From Bryobacteraceae bacterium (GTDB taxonomy: Bacteria; Acidobacteriota; Terriglobia; Bryobacterales; Bryobacteraceae): 33,512 bases of DNA. The stretch spans positions 1-33,512 of the forward strand of contig JAICXC010000053.1 in NCBI GenBank assembly GCA_025980665.1, given 5' to 3'. Below are positions 6,867 to 14,574 of the stretch, one piece after another (the stretch's first letter is position 1; the number at the start of each line of letters is the position of its first letter). The translations under genes and the position numbers were made by a program. Under the pieces are notes generated by a model, which was not told the DNA's origin, did not search any database, and saw only the letters and a list, made by a program, of their open reading frames with translations.

Positions 6867-7906
6867 AGAGTCACCGGCTGCTCGGATTCATACAGCTTGA
6901 GCTTACGGCTCAACGTCCGCCGCGAGATTCCCAGACGCGCCGCCGCCCTTTGCTGATGCCCGCCCGTGGCTGTCAGCGCTTCCTCGATCATCCGCCGCTC
7001 CATTCTTTCCAGGCTGCGCGGAGCTTCGAGGCTACCCCAATCCTCATCCGGGCCGTCGGGATCGTCGTCATAATCGCTGGCGTCGTTCATGGGGGAAGGC
7101 AGCGGCCGAAGGCGGAAGTCCTGTGCGGTAATCTCGCCACCCTGGCTCATCACACCCGCTTGAATCACGGCGTTTCGCAGTTCGCGGATGTTGCCCGGCC
7201 AGGAATACGCACGCAGCGCGCCTACCGCGGAGCTGCCTAGTTCCAAGTCGGGGAAGTGCTCGGCGAGGAAGTGCCGCGCCAACGGCTCGATATCGGCCGG
7301 GCGGGAACGCAGCGGAGGAACCTGCAGAGTAAATTGGCTGAGCCGGTGAAACAGATCGCTGCGAAAACGGCCTTGGGCCACGGCTCGCTCCAAGTCCCGA
7401 TTGGTGGCGGCCACCACGCGCACATCGACAGAAACTTTGCGGACGCCGCCCAGCCGGTAGTAGGGCGCGCCATCCAGCACGCGCAACAGCTTCACCTGAA
7501 GCCGCCCGTCCAGTTCTCCCACTTCATCCAGGAAAATGGTGCCCTGATGGGCCAGCTCGAACAGACCAGGTTTGGCGGAATCAGCTCCGCTGAAGGCGCC
7601 TCGCTCGTGACCGAATAATTCGCTCTCCAGAAGCTGTTCGGGCAGCGCAGCGCAGTTGAAATCGACCCAGGGCTTGCCGGCCCGGCCGGAATAATAGTGG
7701 ACCGCCCGCGCCACCAGTTCCTTGCCTACACCGCTTTCCCCCGTGACTAGCGTGGTGGCGCTGGATCGAGCCACGCGCCGGACCACTTCCATAAGCCGCA
7801 GCATGGGTTCACTCGCGATGATCGCGGTCATCCCGAGGAACACCTCTGAGGGGGCTTCGGCCGAGGGCAATCGGACTTTGCGCAATCTTGTCGCTTCCGG
7901 AATCAT
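6863..7906 (-). CDS. Sigma-54-dependent transcriptional activator, no receiver domain
   Basis: 347 residues. After only about 28 N-terminal residues the AAA+ domain begins: Walker A GESGVGKE at 56-63, sigma-54 loop GAFSGA at 103-108 (Ser instead of the usual Thr), Walker B TIFLDE at 123-128, Arg-finger region FRSDLFHRL at 181-189, sensor WPGNIRELRN at 236-245. An acidic linker (about 276-292) leads to a Fis-type helix-turn-helix at about 317-338. Lack of receiver, GAF or PAS domain means it is either constitutively active or controlled by a partner, as with PspF/HrpS-like activators. It is translationally coupled to PilZ and divergent from the HD-GYP/GGDEF gene. Its target promoters cannot be seen; I found no convincing -24/-12 element in the 7907-8095 gap. 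Confidence 0.93.
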   Translation of the reverse strand: MIPEATRLRKVRLPSAEAPSEVFLGMTAIIASEPMLRLMEVVRRVARSSATTLVTGESGVGKELVARAVHYYSGRAGKPWVDFNCAALPEQLLESELFGHERGAFSGADSAKPGLFELAHQGTIFLDEVGELDGRLQVKLLRVLDGAPYYRLGGVRKVSVDVRVVAATNRDLERAVAQGRFRSDLFHRLSQFTLQVPPLRSRPADIEPLARHFLAEHFPDLELGSSAVGALRAYSWPGNIRELRNAVIQAGVMSQGGEITAQDFRLRPLPSPMNDASDYDDDPDGPDEDWGSLEAPRSLERMERRMIEEALTATGGHQQRAAARLGISRRTLSRKLKLYESEQPVTL

Positions 7907-8083
7907 TGGGCTTGTGTCTCTTCTATCTTGCCGAATCGGATGCGGATTGGCCCTCCGTGGAACACCTTACCTATCCGCGTAATTGGCCCGGAAGCTTAGG
8001 CCAGTTTGTCGCAAAACTATGAGCCAGAAAGTGCCATCCTGTCACGAGAATGGATGCCTGTCCCGCCCATCTTCAAGGAAGCT

Positions 8084-8089
8084 AAGGAG
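8084..8089 (+). promoter_or_regulatory. Shine-Dalgarno that fixes the HD-GYP/GGDEF start
   Basis: AAGGAG with a 6-base spacer to the ATG at 8096. The upstream in-frame TTG at 8006 has no such site. Confidence 0.65.
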
Positions 8090-8095
8090 AAGGCA

Positions 8096-10663
8096 ATGGG
8101 CACGATCTTGCACGTAGTACGGAAAGTGCCGGACCTGTCGATAGCACCGCATGCCACGCTTGAGGACCAGTTAATTCCTCAGGCTACGGCCCAGTTTCGC
8201 GATACCGCCAAGGCTCACGGTCCCCTGACCTTCAGACGATGGTTTTTGCTCGGCCTGTTCATTACCGTAGCGGCCGCAGTACTAGGGAACGCAGCGATAT
8301 TCTGGCATTCCCCTGACGTAATCAAGTTCGCGGCGTTCTTCGCGATTTCTCTCATGACCGCGGGAGCCCGGGTGCGAGTTCCCGGGGTTACCGGCCCACT
8401 GTCGCTCTCGTTCTTCTTCGTGCTGCTCGGATTGGTCGAACTCACTCCGTCGGAAACCATCCTGCTGGCTTGCGGAGTAGCCTTGGTCCAGTGCTTCTGG
8501 AATCGGCCGCACAGACCTACGATCACCTTCGCAATATTCCAAGTAGCGCTAATGATCGTGGCGGCCGGTGCAGCGGAGCGGGTCTACCATTCCGCATGGT
8601 TTGAGTTCTCAAATATTGAAACACCCTATCGCCTGGTGGCAGCCACACTGGCGCTATTCCTGCTGAATACCGCCCCGATTGCTAAATGGATTGCCTTGAC
8701 GGAGCATAAGCGCTTCGCAGCCGTTTGGCTAGGTACATCCTTCTGGTCCTGGCCGCATTATATGGCCGGAGCGGGTATCGCTCTGGCGCTCAGTAATGCC
8801 GCTGGTTATATCGGATGGCCGACCCTGCTGCTTACGGGTCCGGTGGTCTATCTGATTTACCGTTCGTACCGCCTATATTTGAATCGCCTGGAAGCGGAAA
8901 CGAAACATGCCGAGGAAGTAGCTTCGCTGCACCTCAGAACAATTGAGGCACTGGCCCTGGCGATCGAAGCAAAAGACCACACGACCCACGACCATCTGCA
9001 GCGCGTCCAGGTGTACGCGCGCGAACTGGCTGCCTCCTTGGATCTTACCGACGAGGAGCTGCAGGCTCTGCAAGCGGCCGCTCTGCTGCACGATATCGGA
9101 AAACTGGCGGTGCCGGAGCACATCATCTCGAAGCCTGGGAAGTTAACACCGGAAGAATTCGAAAAGATGAAGATTCATCCCGTGGTGGGAGCCGAAATCC
9201 TGGAACGGGTGCGCTTCCCTTATGCCGTAGCCCCGATTGTTCGAGCTCATCACGAAAAGTGGGACGGCACAGGATATCCGAGCGGTCTCCGAGGAGAAGC
9301 GATTCCGATCGGGGCGCGGATTCTGGCGGCGGTGGACTGTCTGGACGCGCTGGCTTCGGACCGCCAGTACCGGCGCGCAATGCCTCTCGAAGATGCCATG
9401 AAAGTGGTTCGGTCGGAAGCCGGCAAGGCTTTCGATCCGCGTGTGGTGGATGCGCTGGAGCAAGGCTACGTGCAGTGGGAGCGTAAAGCCCAATCTCCCG
9501 CGCATAAATCGTCGACTCTTTCGACAGACGTGAAAATCGAACGTGGCCACGCTCCCGCAGTGGGCTTCGAAGCCTCCAACGGATCGCCCGCCTTAGCCGA
9601 CGCCGAACCCGTGAACTTCCTGAACCTGATTGCCGGCGCCCGGCAGGAAGTCCAGGCGTTGTTCGAAATCTCACAGGACCTCGGGAATTCGCTGAGCCTG
9701 GATGAGACTCTATCCGTCCTCGACGTTCGGCTCCGCCGCATCATTCCGCATCATTCTTTGGCGGTGTGGATGGTACACAACGGTGAGCTGATTCCGGAAT
9801 ATGTGAACGGCGAAGACTGCCGGCTATTCTCTTCCCTGCAAATTCCCATGGGCCAGGGACTCTCTGGATGGGTAGCGGAAAACGGTAAGCCCATCGTAAA
9901 CGGCAATCCTTCGGTGGAACCCTCCTACCTCAATGACAAGACGATGACGTCCTCACTCCGATCCGCGGTGGCACTGCCGCTCGAGGGCGCCAGTGGAACG
10001 ATCGGCGTTCTCACGCTGTATCACATGGAGCGCGATGCATTTACGAAGGACCATTTGCGGCTCCTGATGGCGGTTGGCCCGAAAATCGGCATGTCCATCG
10101 AGAACGCACTCCGGTTCCAGCAGGCGGAATCGTCCGCCACCACGGATTTCCTTACATCGCTGCCTAACGCGCGTTCCTTGTTCCTGCAGTTGGACGCGGA
10201 GGTATCGCGGGCTCGCCGCAGCAATCAGCCACTTACCGTGGTGGTGCTGGATCTCGATGATCTTAAGCAGATAAACGACCGTTTTGGACATTTGGAAGGC
10301 AACCGGCTGTTGCGTGAAGTCGCTGCCGGGCTCAAGGCCAGTTGCCGCGAATACGATTACGTGGCGCGCATGGGCGGCGATGAGTTCGTGGTTCTCATAT
10401 CCGGAGTCAAACAGGCAGATGGGCAAAATCGCGTGGAGGAATTTCGCCAAGTAGTAGCGCGCATTGGTGTCCAGTCCTTCGACAATCCTCTCTCGGCCAG
10501 CGTTGGAGTGGCGCATTTCCCCACCGATGGCACCGATGCGGAAAGGCTCCTGGCGGAAGCCGACCGGCTAATGTATCAGCAGAAGCGAGCCCGCAAGAGC
10601 AGCCGCTCCGGCTCACAAGCGAATGTGTGGGAGCGGGACTTTAAGACGACGTTTGTTCAGTGA
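8096..10663 (+). CDS. Membrane HD-GYP / GAF / GGDEF c-di-GMP enzyme
   Basis: 855 residues from the ATG at 8096, chosen for its strong AAGGAG; an in-frame TTG at 8006 would add 30. About 45-260 is a membrane region of seven or so helices (MASE-like sensor). A coiled linker leads to the HD-GYP phosphodiesterase domain: HD at 332-333 (HDIGKLAVPEHII), HHE at 385-387, GYP at 393-395. A GAF domain follows (about 515-670), then a GGDEF cyclase with GGDEF at 760-764 and inhibitory-site REYD at 751-754, five residues before it. Both catalytic signatures are intact, so the protein can in principle both make and break c-di-GMP under control of membrane and GAF signals. It is divergent from the sigma-54 activator-PilZ genes. 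Order HD-GYP before GAF-GGDEF is less usual than GGDEF-EAL. Confidence 0.92.
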   Translation: MGTILHVVRKVPDLSIAPHATLEDQLIPQATAQFRDTAKAHGPLTFRRWFLLGLFITVAAAVLGNAAIFWHSPDVIKFAAFFAISLMTAGARVRVPGVTGPLSLSFFFVLLGLVELTPSETILLACGVALVQCFWNRPHRPTITFAIFQVALMIVAAGAAERVYHSAWFEFSNIETPYRLVAATLALFLLNTAPIAKWIALTEHKRFAAVWLGTSFWSWPHYMAGAGIALALSNAAGYIGWPTLLLTGPVVYLIYRSYRLYLNRLEAETKHAEEVASLHLRTIEALALAIEAKDHTTHDHLQRVQVYARELAASLDLTDEELQALQAAALLHDIGKLAVPEHIISKPGKLTPEEFEKMKIHPVVGAEILERVRFPYAVAPIVRAHHEKWDGTGYPSGLRGEAIPIGARILAAVDCLDALASDRQYRRAMPLEDAMKVVRSEAGKAFDPRVVDALEQGYVQWERKAQSPAHKSSTLSTDVKIERGHAPAVGFEASNGSPALADAEPVNFLNLIAGARQEVQALFEISQDLGNSLSLDETLSVLDVRLRRIIPHHSLAVWMVHNGELIPEYVNGEDCRLFSSLQIPMGQGLSGWVAENGKPIVNGNPSVEPSYLNDKTMTSSLRSAVALPLEGASGTIGVLTLYHMERDAFTKDHLRLLMAVGPKIGMSIENALRFQQAESSATTDFLTSLPNARSLFLQLDAEVSRARRSNQPLTVVVLDLDDLKQINDRFGHLEGNRLLREVAAGLKASCREYDYVARMGGDEFVVLISGVKQADGQNRVEEFRQVVARIGVQSFDNPLSASVGVAHFPTDGTDAERLLAEADRLMYQQKRARKSSRSGSQANVWERDFKTTFVQ

Positions 10664-10692
10664 GGCTGTTTCCTCAACCGCTCGCTTCTCGC

Positions 10693-12912
10693 TTACTGAC
10701 CGACAATTCCGAACGATGTAAACCCCCCGGTCGAATTAAAGCGGAACTCTACGACGGCAACCGGGCTGCTCACTGTAAACTCGGCGACACCACTGCGGCC
10801 GAGCGTATTCGGGAACTGGCTGGCAAGCACGAACGCCTGATGATTGCGAGCGGCCAGTTGGGGATACGACACGGTCTCATTGGGGCCGCCATCGTCGTAT
10901 CGAAAAGTCACGCCGATGATCGCCGGGTTAGCCCCCGAATTCGTAATAGCGACACCGGTGATAGCGCCGGCGGTGTTGTCGAATGGCATGAAAAAGTGTG
11001 AGCTTCCCGATGCCACGATAGTCGCGGTCCCCTCTTGTGTCGATGGCAAAGCTGTCTTTTGACTGTAGATGACGCTGCCTCCCATCGAGGCCGGAGCCGT
11101 CAACTCCGCCCATCCATTCACGGTCTGATCGCCTAATCCAGCCGTACGAATAGTCACCGATCCGCCGGCCGGAATAGTGCCAGTCAGCGACCCCGCCTCC
11201 AATTCAAACCGCGCGGCAGGTATGTTGCCTTGGTCATCGTTGAAGCGCAGTGTATAGGGCGCCGGTGCGGAGCCTGCATTGGTTAGGAGGACCGTGGTCT
11301 TAAATGCGTCCCCATCGGCGGCGTGAGCCAGTGTACGGGTGACAGTCGTCGCAGTGGCGCTGGCCGGTATCGCATCCAAGGCCGTAAATGCGCCGGTGGA
11401 ATTGAAGCGAAAAACAGCTACGGAAAGCGCGGCGTCCGACGTGAACTCGGCCACACCGCTCCGGTTCGCCGTATGCGGGAATTGACTCGCGAGCACGAAT
11501 GCCTGATGATTGCGGCTGGCCAGTTGAGAGTAGGAGAGCGTCTCATTGGGGCCGCCGTCGCTATAGCGGAACGTAACGCTAATATTGTTCGCGGCGGTGG
11601 CGCCGGGGTTTGTAAGGGCCACACCGGTAATCGCTTTCGCCGTGTTATCAAACGGCATAAAGAAGTGCTGGCTTCCCGATGCCACGATGGTAGCCGTCCC
11701 CTCCTGGATCGACGGCAAGCCCGTTTTCTGACTGTAAATTACGCTGCCGCCCACTGCGGAAGGGGCAGTCAATTCCGCCCAGCCAGTCACCGTCTGCGGG
11801 CCCAGCCCAGCCGTTCGTATGGTCGCCAATCCGCCCGCTGGGATGATACCGATCAGCGATCCCATTTCCAATTCGAACCGCGTGGAAGGTACATTGCCGT
11901 GGTCGTCGTTGAAGCGGAGTGTGTACGGCGCGGCCGTGGTACTTGCGTTGGTGAGAAGAACCGTAGTCTTAAATGCATTCCCGTCAGCCGCATGGGCCAG
12001 AGGGGTGGTTTGGTTCCCAGCGTCACTAACTGTGAACGGAATGGAAAAGAGCAGACTGGCATGATCGAATACCCGGACTTGCCACGTTCCAATCGGGTTG
12101 ACCGGACTGACTGCGAGAGGGAAATTGGCGTCCACAAAGCAAAAGTTTCCGGTCGCGGACGGCCACGCTCCCGTGTCGACGACTATTCCTCCGGGCGCCA
12201 CCCAGTCGTGTGTCAAAAGACTGTTTGCGGTCACCTTCGCGAGGAAGTACAGGTAGGCCGTGTCGCTGGTTCCTAGCGAGGTAACCGCCAGAGGAAGTAG
12301 ACAACCCGAGGCCAGCGGCGGCGTTGTCGTGATCCTTTGGCTAGTGACGCTTGCTCCAAAAGAGGCGAAAACACCGAACAAGGCCGGCGCGGAAGTACCT
12401 CCGCTACCCGCAATCGTAATGTTGACAAAGCCCGGTGTGGCGCTCAAAGCCGCGCTGAGGGTCGCGAGCAACTGGGTGCCATTCAAGAACGTAGTGGGCA
12501 GCGGCGTTCCCATCCACTGGACGACACTCGCGGAATCGAAGCCGGATCCAGTCACTGCCAGTGTGAAGCTTCCAGCCCCGGCGACTGCAGATGGTGGGTT
12601 CAAGAGCGAAATAGCTGGAGTGGTCCATTGCTTGGTCAGGTTGACTGCGAGATTGAATCCGTCAACCGAACCCAGGCCGGTAACCGAATCATATCCGGGT
12701 CCGGCGGTGTAACCGAATGTTCCATTGAAACAGTCGGGTGTGCCTGCTACACACGGAACAATGTTGTCGCCGGTGGTAACGTCGTGAAAAACGCCGGGAG
12801 TGGTTTGCGCCAGAGCGTAGAGGCTGGGATTGATGCTACCCAGGCCAGATCTGCTTTCCACTCCGTTAAGCTCCTGATACTGGTTGACTAACGCCAGAAT
12901 TCCCGCAAACGA
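10693..12912 (-). CDS. Sedolisin-type protease, C-terminal part (after frameshift)
   Basis: This frame takes over from the upstream fragment at the SFAGILALVNQYQELNG block that normally follows the catalytic-Ser motif, and runs 740 residues to the stop at 10693. It holds the end of the S53 domain with the calcium-site region (FHDVTTGDN, GYDSVTGLGSVD), an IPT/TIG-like domain (from about PAISLLNPPSAVAG), a further beta-sandwich domain (TAYLYFLAKVTAN) and two ~210-residue modules beginning LAHAADGNAFKTTVLLTN and LAHAADGDAFKTTVLLTN. A frame opening up to 13053 exists but the part before 12912 is not protein-like. With the piece at 12888-14462 it equals the paralogue at 14575-18327 in length and order. 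Confidence 0.8.
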   Translation of the reverse strand, partial: SFAGILALVNQYQELNGVESRSGLGSINPSLYALAQTTPGVFHDVTTGDNIVPCVAGTPDCFNGTFGYTAGPGYDSVTGLGSVDGFNLAVNLTKQWTTPAISLLNPPSAVAGAGSFTLAVTGSGFDSASVVQWMGTPLPTTFLNGTQLLATLSAALSATPGFVNITIAGSGGTSAPALFGVFASFGASVTSQRITTTPPLASGCLLPLAVTSLGTSDTAYLYFLAKVTANSLLTHDWVAPGGIVVDTGAWPSATGNFCFVDANFPLAVSPVNPIGTWQVRVFDHASLLFSIPFTVSDAGNQTTPLAHAADGNAFKTTVLLTNASTTAAPYTLRFNDDHGNVPSTRFELEMGSLIGIIPAGGLATIRTAGLGPQTVTGWAELTAPSAVGGSVIYSQKTGLPSIQEGTATIVASGSQHFFMPFDNTAKAITGVALTNPGATAANNISVTFRYSDGGPNETLSYSQLASRNHQAFVLASQFPHTANRSGVAEFTSDAALSVAVFRFNSTGAFTALDAIPASATATTVTRTLAHAADGDAFKTTVLLTNAGSAPAPYTLRFNDDQGNIPAARFELEAGSLTGTIPAGGSVTIRTAGLGDQTVNGWAELTAPASMGGSVIYSQKTALPSTQEGTATIVASGSSHFFMPFDNTAGAITGVAITNSGANPAIIGVTFRYDDGGPNETVSYPQLAARNHQAFVLASQFPNTLGRSGVAEFTVSSPVAVVEFRFNSTGGFTSFGIVGQ
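10696..11331 (-). repeat. Module B of protease copy 1 (about 210 residues)
   Basis: Protein-level tandem repeat, start LAHAADGDAF, end STGGFTSFGIVG. Same module as 11365-12000, 14578-15210 and 15241-15864. Confidence 0.8.
11365..12000 (-). repeat. Module A of protease copy 1 (about 210 residues)
   Basis: Protein-level tandem repeat, start LAHAADGNAF, end STGAFTALDAIP. Shares GGSVIYSQK, FFMPFDNTA and GVAEFTSDA with module B. Confidence 0.8.
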
Positions 12913-14462
12913 GGGGTGGCCGCGGAAGTACCCTCTTCCACGACCGGCTCGCCTCCGATGATTGCGAGATACCCATCGTGGCCGGCCGCGGACAAAGAGA
13001 CGTCCGGTATGGTGCGGAAATTCACGCTCGGTACGCCTGGGCCAGTCTGCCACGTCGGCTTGGTAGACACTTTGCTCAAGCCGCCACCGGTTGCCGCCAA
13101 GCCCTGGTCATCCGATTCGTTCCAGCTTTTCTCCGGAATATACGAAAGCGCCGAAGCGAGAGTAAAAGAATTAAAAGGTGACCAGTAGTTGCCTCCCGCC
13201 TCGTCGAATTGGGTTCCTCCCACCGCCGTCACTTCCGGAAGGCTCGCGGGAAAATCCACTGCCAACCCTTTTGAGGCCTTGGGGGTTCTCGCGGAACCGC
13301 CTACATCGCAGCCGGCAGCCCCGGAATCGAGCGTCGCTGCCACCCAGGTAATTCCCTGCGCATTAGCCTGTTGTGCCAACGTTCGTGTAATCGTCAACAG
13401 GCCCTGAGAATTTTGCGATTCGCACAAGCCGAAGCTGAGACTGATGACCGGTGCAAGGTTCTGATCGATCGCATAGAGCGCAGAAAGCCTGGCATCCACG
13501 GAATACACGTAAATGATATTTGCATTCCGAGCAACCGCGCCAGCCCACTCGATGTCGAGATCCGCTTCGTCCATCGCATCATTGAAGCCGGGGTCTGCCG
13601 TACCCGGAACGCGGACTAATTGAGGATCTTTCTGAGGAAGGCTGTGGAGGGCCCGAAAAAGCCGAATGTCGGACAGATCCACCGCGGACTCTCCAGCCAC
13701 CGCAATCCTTTGGCCTGAACCGTCGTAACCAGCGGCGTAAAGGGGCTTGAGGTTATAAATGGTCGCCAGGTCGTCTGGCGCCAAATAATGAACGCCACCT
13801 GAGGCGCTGAACTGGGGCCCGATAGAGCTTCGAGCGCTTGCGGCTGAAGTTAGAACTCGCCGCGATTGGGCGGGTCTGGCATGGAAGTCGTCTAGGCCTG
13901 TGACACCGGTAACAATGGATGCGAGCGCCGCGGGTACCGATGGTTCACTCGAGTTGGCGAAGTGCGACTCCCCATTCACCCGGTACCGCCTTATTTCCGT
14001 CCGCAGCGCCGATTGCATCTGCCCGGCCGTGCCGCTGAACCAGATCCAATTCCGGGCGCGCGAAACAGCATCCACCGCCAGTCCCTCTGATTGCAACCAC
14101 GACACCACCTGGGTCATATCGTTTGGACTGGCGCCGAAGCGGTCGCCGAACTGTTCCGGAGTCAGCCAGGCATGATAGTTCCGTGAGGATCGATCCTGCT
14201 GCTCCGCGAGCAATCGATCCAAATCCGCCTGCTGCTCCGCGGAACGGCTAAGCATGACCATCACGTGGTCGAGCTTCATGCTTGGATCGGCTGGGCCGAC
14301 GTCGAACAGCGGATCAGCGTTGGGATGAATGTTCCCTTTCAGCGCAACCTTCTGAAAGCGATCCACAGGACTCGCGATGCGGTCCTGCTGCGCGAGGAGG
14401 GTAGCCAAGGACGCCGAGAACAGCACTACGGCGCGAATCGTTATGCTAGACCGATAACTCAT
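12888..14462 (-). CDS. Sedolisin/kumamolisin-type (S53) protease, N-terminal part, frameshifted
   Basis: 524 residues as read. Signal peptide about 1-25, pro-kumamolisin domain about 60-195, then the S53 catalytic domain: Glu299 and Asp303 (DEADLDIEW), oxyanion Asp379 (LDSGAAGC) and Ser513 (EGTSAATP). After ATP the frame goes to RLREFWR and stops, whereas the paralogue reads TSASAPTFAGILAL; the missing SFAGILAL is in the next frame at 12912. One base lost in the C4 run at 12916-12913 explains it. If the indel is real, the product lacks its C-terminal S53 end and its tail and is probably inactive; if it is an assembly error, the gene is an active acid peptidase of about 1256 residues, exported and self-processed. 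It lies 113 bases downstream of its paralogue, on the same strand. Confidence 0.85.
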   Translation of the reverse strand: MSYRSSITIRAVVLFSASLATLLAQQDRIASPVDRFQKVALKGNIHPNADPLFDVGPADPSMKLDHVMVMLSRSAEQQADLDRLLAEQQDRSSRNYHAWLTPEQFGDRFGASPNDMTQVVSWLQSEGLAVDAVSRARNWIWFSGTAGQMQSALRTEIRRYRVNGESHFANSSEPSVPAALASIVTGVTGLDDFHARPAQSRRVLTSAASARSSIGPQFSASGGVHYLAPDDLATIYNLKPLYAAGYDGSGQRIAVAGESAVDLSDIRLFRALHSLPQKDPQLVRVPGTADPGFNDAMDEADLDIEWAGAVARNANIIYVYSVDARLSALYAIDQNLAPVISLSFGLCESQNSQGLLTITRTLAQQANAQGITWVAATLDSGAAGCDVGGSARTPKASKGLAVDFPASLPEVTAVGGTQFDEAGGNYWSPFNSFTLASALSYIPEKSWNESDDQGLAATGGGLSKVSTKPTWQTGPGVPSVNFRTIPDVSLSAAGHDGYLAIIGGEPVVEEGTSAATPRLREFWR

Positions 14463-14508
14463 AGGATTTAGATATTATTCCAACTATTCTGCTCCAGCAG
14501 AGCAAATT

Positions 14509-14517
14509 ATTGTACCA
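14509..14517 (-). promoter_or_regulatory. Extended -10 promoter of protease copy 1
   Basis: Minus strand TGGTACAAT (TGnTACAAT), about 45 bases before the ATG at 14462. The paralogous gene has TGGTAAAAT at the equivalent place (18400-18392). No -35 box at proper spacing is needed or seen. Confidence 0.5.
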
Positions 14518-14574
14518 ATATCCCGGGAATCCCAGCCAAGCCTCGCGAAACTCGCTGCGTCAGTTCATTAACGC

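Noticed and set aside
7907..8095. Sigma-54 -24/-12 promoter in the divergent gap
   Set aside because: No GG-N10-GC element in good context was found on either strand, so control of these genes by the neighbouring activator is not supported.
10659..10676. Hairpin TGAGG...CCTCA after the GGDEF gene as terminator
   Set aside because: Only 5 bp with no U-run.
10660..12276. Long plus-strand frames opposite the protease genes (also 15370-16086 and 16127-16794)
   Set aside because: Antisense to clear protease frames, low-complexity Arg/Ser/Gly content and no Shine-Dalgarno; shadows of high GC.
12913..13053. N-terminal extension of the second protease fragment (start MADWPRR)
   Set aside because: It is out of phase with the S53 frame that covers the same bases; the sensible part starts at SFAGILAL.
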